Shown here piece by piece: positions 5,312 through 6,097 of a stretch of 6,097 bases of DNA (position 1 is its first letter; every line of letters begins with the position of its first letter). The stretch spans positions 1-6,097 of the forward strand of contig JAIKXV010000043.1 in NCBI GenBank assembly GCA_024683935.1. Reading direction: 5' to 3'. The notes under the pieces were generated by a model. That model saw only the letters and a program-made list of their open reading frames with translations, made no database searches and had not been told where the DNA came from. The position numbers and the translations under genes are program-made. Source of the DNA: Lachnospiraceae bacterium. GTDB lineage: Bacteria; Bacillota_A; Clostridia; Lachnospirales; Lachnospiraceae.

Positions 5312-6097
5312 ATGAACCATTACAAATCGTATTTTACCAAAATAGACCCTCTTCTATCAGCCGCCGCGGGCGCTGCGGTTTTCTTTTTGTTATTCGGTTT
5401 TGCGGCTCTTGATATTAACGGTTACCGCCTCTTTTCCCACGGAGATCCGGGAATGCACTATATCGGCTGGAGGTTTTTCAGGGAAGCAGCCTGGCAGCTA
5501 AAACCGGGGTTGATGAATAACATCCATTATCCTTACAGTATTTCCGTGATATTTACAGATTCCGTACCTGTTGCAGCCGTATTTTTCAAGCTTTTCAGAG
5601 GAGTACTGACGGAGAACTTCAATTATTTCGGGCTCTGGACCCTTTTATGTTTTATACTGCAGGGCTTTTTTGCTGAGAGGATACTGGCTCTAAGGATAGA
5701 AAACAGGCTTTTGAAATTCGTCGGAGTATGCTTTTTTCTGATAACTCCGGCTTTATTAAAAAGAGCCTTCTGGCACACGGCACTGACATCGCATTTTCTG
5801 ATACTGGCGGCGCTCTATATGCTGCTTGATACCGGGGAAGGATTTATAAAGGAATTACTATACTGGGGGATCCTCGGATTTCTCTGCGCTTCGATCCATA
5901 TTTATTTCCTTGGAATGTGCGGACTGATCTGTCTGTTTGCCGCCATAGACAGGGGCAGAAGGGATAGGTACAGTGTGCCGCAGTGCTTTATGATTCCTTT
6001 AAGTTTTCTGGTCTGCGGAGTAATTACAGTGTGGATCCTTGGAGGCCTTGACAGCGGCATGATGTCCGGGGCGCCGGGTTTTGGCTACTATAGCTTT
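5312..6097 (+). CDS. Multi-spanning membrane protein, possibly DUF6311/GT-C-like (3' truncated)
   Basis: The frame is open for 262 codons from ATG 5312 to the end of the window, so the C-terminus is missing. The N-terminus is MNHYKSYFTKIDP, followed by a hydrophobic segment (about 14-33). A probable extracytoplasmic loop has SHGDPGMHY (42-50), WRFFREAAW (53-61), YPYSISVIFTDSVP (73-86). Further likely membrane spans are at about 105-121, 133-149, 161-172, 182-212 (probably two) and 226-246. An acidic residue in the first outer loop after the first span is typical of GT-C glycosyltransferases, and the GD...YPY...FTDS pattern recalls the DUF6311 family, which has no established function. This family call rests on memory of the motif and is not certain. 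A role in surface polysaccharide or lipid glycosylation is inference. There is no strong Shine-Dalgarno; a weak GAAGA (5296-5300) lies 11 nt upstream inside a repeat copy. No separate promoter is evident, so read-through from recG is possible. Confidence 0.75.
   Translation, partial: MNHYKSYFTKIDPLLSAAAGAAVFFLLFGFAALDINGYRLFSHGDPGMHYIGWRFFREAAWQLKPGLMNNIHYPYSISVIFTDSVPVAAVFFKLFRGVLTENFNYFGLWTLLCFILQGFFAERILALRIENRLLKFVGVCFFLITPALLKRAFWHTALTSHFLILAALYMLLDTGEGFIKELLYWGILGFLCASIHIYFLGMCGLICLFAAIDRGRRDRYSVPQCFMIPLSFLVCGVITVWILGGLDSGMMSGAPGFGYYSF

Overview
The window looks like part of a chromosome from a Clostridia-type member of the Bacillota, most likely Lachnospiraceae-like. The reasons are a HemZ-type radical SAM protein, a four-cysteine L28, the gene order rpmB - Asp23 family - DAK2/FakA family - recG (related to rpmB-yloU-yloV...recG in Bacillus), AGG/ATA-rich codon use in the central genes, and strong AAGGAGGTG-type ribosome binding. 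The family assignment is inference from protein similarity and synteny recalled from memory. All genes seen are on the + strand.

Layout. Bases 1-435 are the C-terminal end of hemZ, whose 5' part lies outside the window. Bases 436-600 hold no gene but contain a clear sigma-A-type promoter (TTGCAT-17-TATTAT with a TG extension), a small leader stem-loop and a very strong Shine-Dalgarno for rpmB (601-786). rpmB ends at a textbook intrinsic terminator (809-837). The last T residues of that terminator form part of the next promoter (TTGCAT-17-TATAAT, 836-864). That promoter should drive a three-gene operon: an Asp23/Gls24-family protein (1027-1383), a FakA/YloV-type fatty-acid kinase (1403-3169, TTG start) and the RecG helicase (3191-5227). 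The gaps inside the operon are 19 and 21 bp. After 84 bp follows the start of a multi-spanning membrane protein (5312 to the window end, open), resembling the DUF6311/GT-C-like group.

The least ordinary element is a dispersed repeat. A full copy of about 113 bp (870-982) has 8-bp terminal inverted repeats ending in TA and fills the 5' leader of the Asp23 operon. A left-arm copy with internal duplications (5244-5308) fills the recG-membrane protein gap. A 15-bp remnant (3176-3190) occupies the fakA-recG gap. The second and third copies end 3 and 0 bases before a start codon that has no good Shine-Dalgarno.

Functionally the genes are housekeeping: tetrapyrrole-related (hemZ), ribosome (rpmB), envelope stress-associated (Asp23), fatty-acid activation for phospholipid synthesis (FakA), and replication-fork rescue (recG). 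I see no defence system, CRISPR array, tRNA, rRNA or transposase gene. The case for novelty rests on the repeat family and its placement, not on a new enzyme system.
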